Source of the DNA: Rhodospirillales bacterium
GTDB lineage: Bacteria > Pseudomonadota > Alphaproteobacteria > CACIAM-22H2
Length of the DNA: 64,000 bases
Assembly (NCBI GenBank): GCA_016794025.1
Contig: JAEUKX010000078.1
Location: forward strand, 124,001-188,000
Direction of reading: 5' to 3'
Part shown: positions 63,658-64,000 of the stretch, piece by piece
How positions within the stretch are numbered: position 1 is the stretch's first letter
Layout: the number at the start of each line of letters is the position of its first letter
Notes under the pieces: model-generated
Databases searched by the model: none
Seen by the model: the letters and a program-made list of their open reading frames with translations, nothing else
Told to the model about the DNA's origin: nothing
Program-made: the position numbers and the translations under genes

Positions 63658-64000
63658 CTAGCGTGTCGCGAAGAAGATTTCGGTGATCGCGTAGTTGAAG
63701 ATCAGGATCAGGATCGAGGCGGAAACGACCGCATTCGTCGTCGCCCGGCCCACGCCCTGCGCGCCGCCGTCGGAGTTGTAACCGTGGTAGCAGCCCATCA
63801 GCGTGATGATGAAGCCGAAGACCGCCGCCTTCACGAGCCCGGAGAAGACGTCCATGAACTCGAGGAAGTCGAAGGTCTGCTTCAGGTATACCGCCGCGTT
63901 GAACTCGAGCTTGTAGACGCCCACGATGTAGCCGCCAAAGACGCCGATGATGTCGGCGACGACCACGAGCATCGGCAGCGTGACGGCCCCGGCGATGAGC
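63658..64000 (-). CDS. mlaE: MlaE-type ABC permease (5' part beyond window)
   Basis: Only the C-terminal 113 residues are present; the frame runs off the right edge. Helices include AGAVTLPMLVVVADIIGVFG and a late VVSASILILIFNYAITEIFF. GCYHGYNSDGGAQGVGRATT is the conserved MlaE signature. With mlaF it forms the inner-membrane core of the Mla complex. Confidence 0.92.
   Translation of the reverse strand, partial: LIAGAVTLPMLVVVADIIGVFGGYIVGVYKLEFNAAVYLKQTFDFLEFMDVFSGLVKAAVFGFIITLMGCYHGYNSDGGAQGVGRATTNAVVSASILILIFNYAITEIFFATR

Overview
The window is 64 kb of high-GC, densely packed bacterial chromosome. Gene content and order (radA-cvpA-purF, an alphaproteobacterial-type psd-pssA pair, homodimeric NADP-isocitrate dehydrogenase, a two-domain cold-shock protein, der-bamB-yfgM-like, an Mla lipid transporter at the right edge) point to an alphaproteobacterium, probably of Rhodospirillales type; I cannot name a genus. 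I see no transposase, integrase, phage module, CRISPR array or rRNA operon. One tRNA (Gln, CTG anticodon) is present.

Region 1 (1-8.5 kb): the end of a pentapeptide-repeat protein, a hybrid histidine kinase with its CheY-like receiver, several hypotheticals and an MFS transporter, then a lower-GC stretch (about 6.4-8.5 kb) with three small DNA-binding-type proteins (Cro/C1 HTH, degenerate HTH, ribbon-helix-helix). Region 2 (8.5-16.5 kb): transport and regulation: two MFS carriers, O-acetylhomoserine sulfhydrylase, a LysR regulator with a perfect palindrome before its start, a cyclic-nucleotide-gated K+ channel and two overlapping DMT exporters. Region 3 (16.4-19.9 kb): a tightly coupled three-gene operon of a membrane-anchored pseudokinase, a small polytopic membrane protein and a lipoprotein with an alpha/beta-hydrolase fold whose nucleophile serine is glycine. 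Region 4 (20-29.7 kb): icd, a LOG-family hydrolase, two secreted cytochromes c, a LysM protein, psd-pssA, then motA translationally coupled to a GT41 (OGT/SPINDLY-type) glycosyltransferase, plus two small unknown proteins, one sharing a bipartite upstream motif with motA.

Region 5 (29.9-41.5 kb): rodA, a VOC protein, a minus-strand cfa / sensor kinase / methyltransferase group, then a glycan-modification cluster: a GT41-FkbM fusion, a GDP-mannose-dehydratase-like SDR, a sugar C-methyltransferase and a second FkbM methyltransferase. Region 6 (41.6-57.1 kb): housekeeping genes (tRNA-Gln, ppx/gppA, rlmE, guaB, rsmB, guaA, cold-shock protein, yfgM-like, bamB, der) around an ArsP-type permease/thioredoxin/OsmC set and a LysR/AhpD/PNPOx divergon. 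Region 7 (57.2-64 kb, minus strand): DUF1993, VOC, SDR, DUF2937-like, purF, cvpA, radA and the mlaF-mlaE lipid transporter (mlaE runs off the edge).

The best leads for something undescribed are the operon of apparently catalytically dead enzymes (16.4-19.9 kb), the GT41-FkbM fusion (35.8-38.5 kb), the motA-GT41 coupling, and several palindromes or repeated motifs in front of specific genes. All functional statements are from sequence reading alone; no searches were run.
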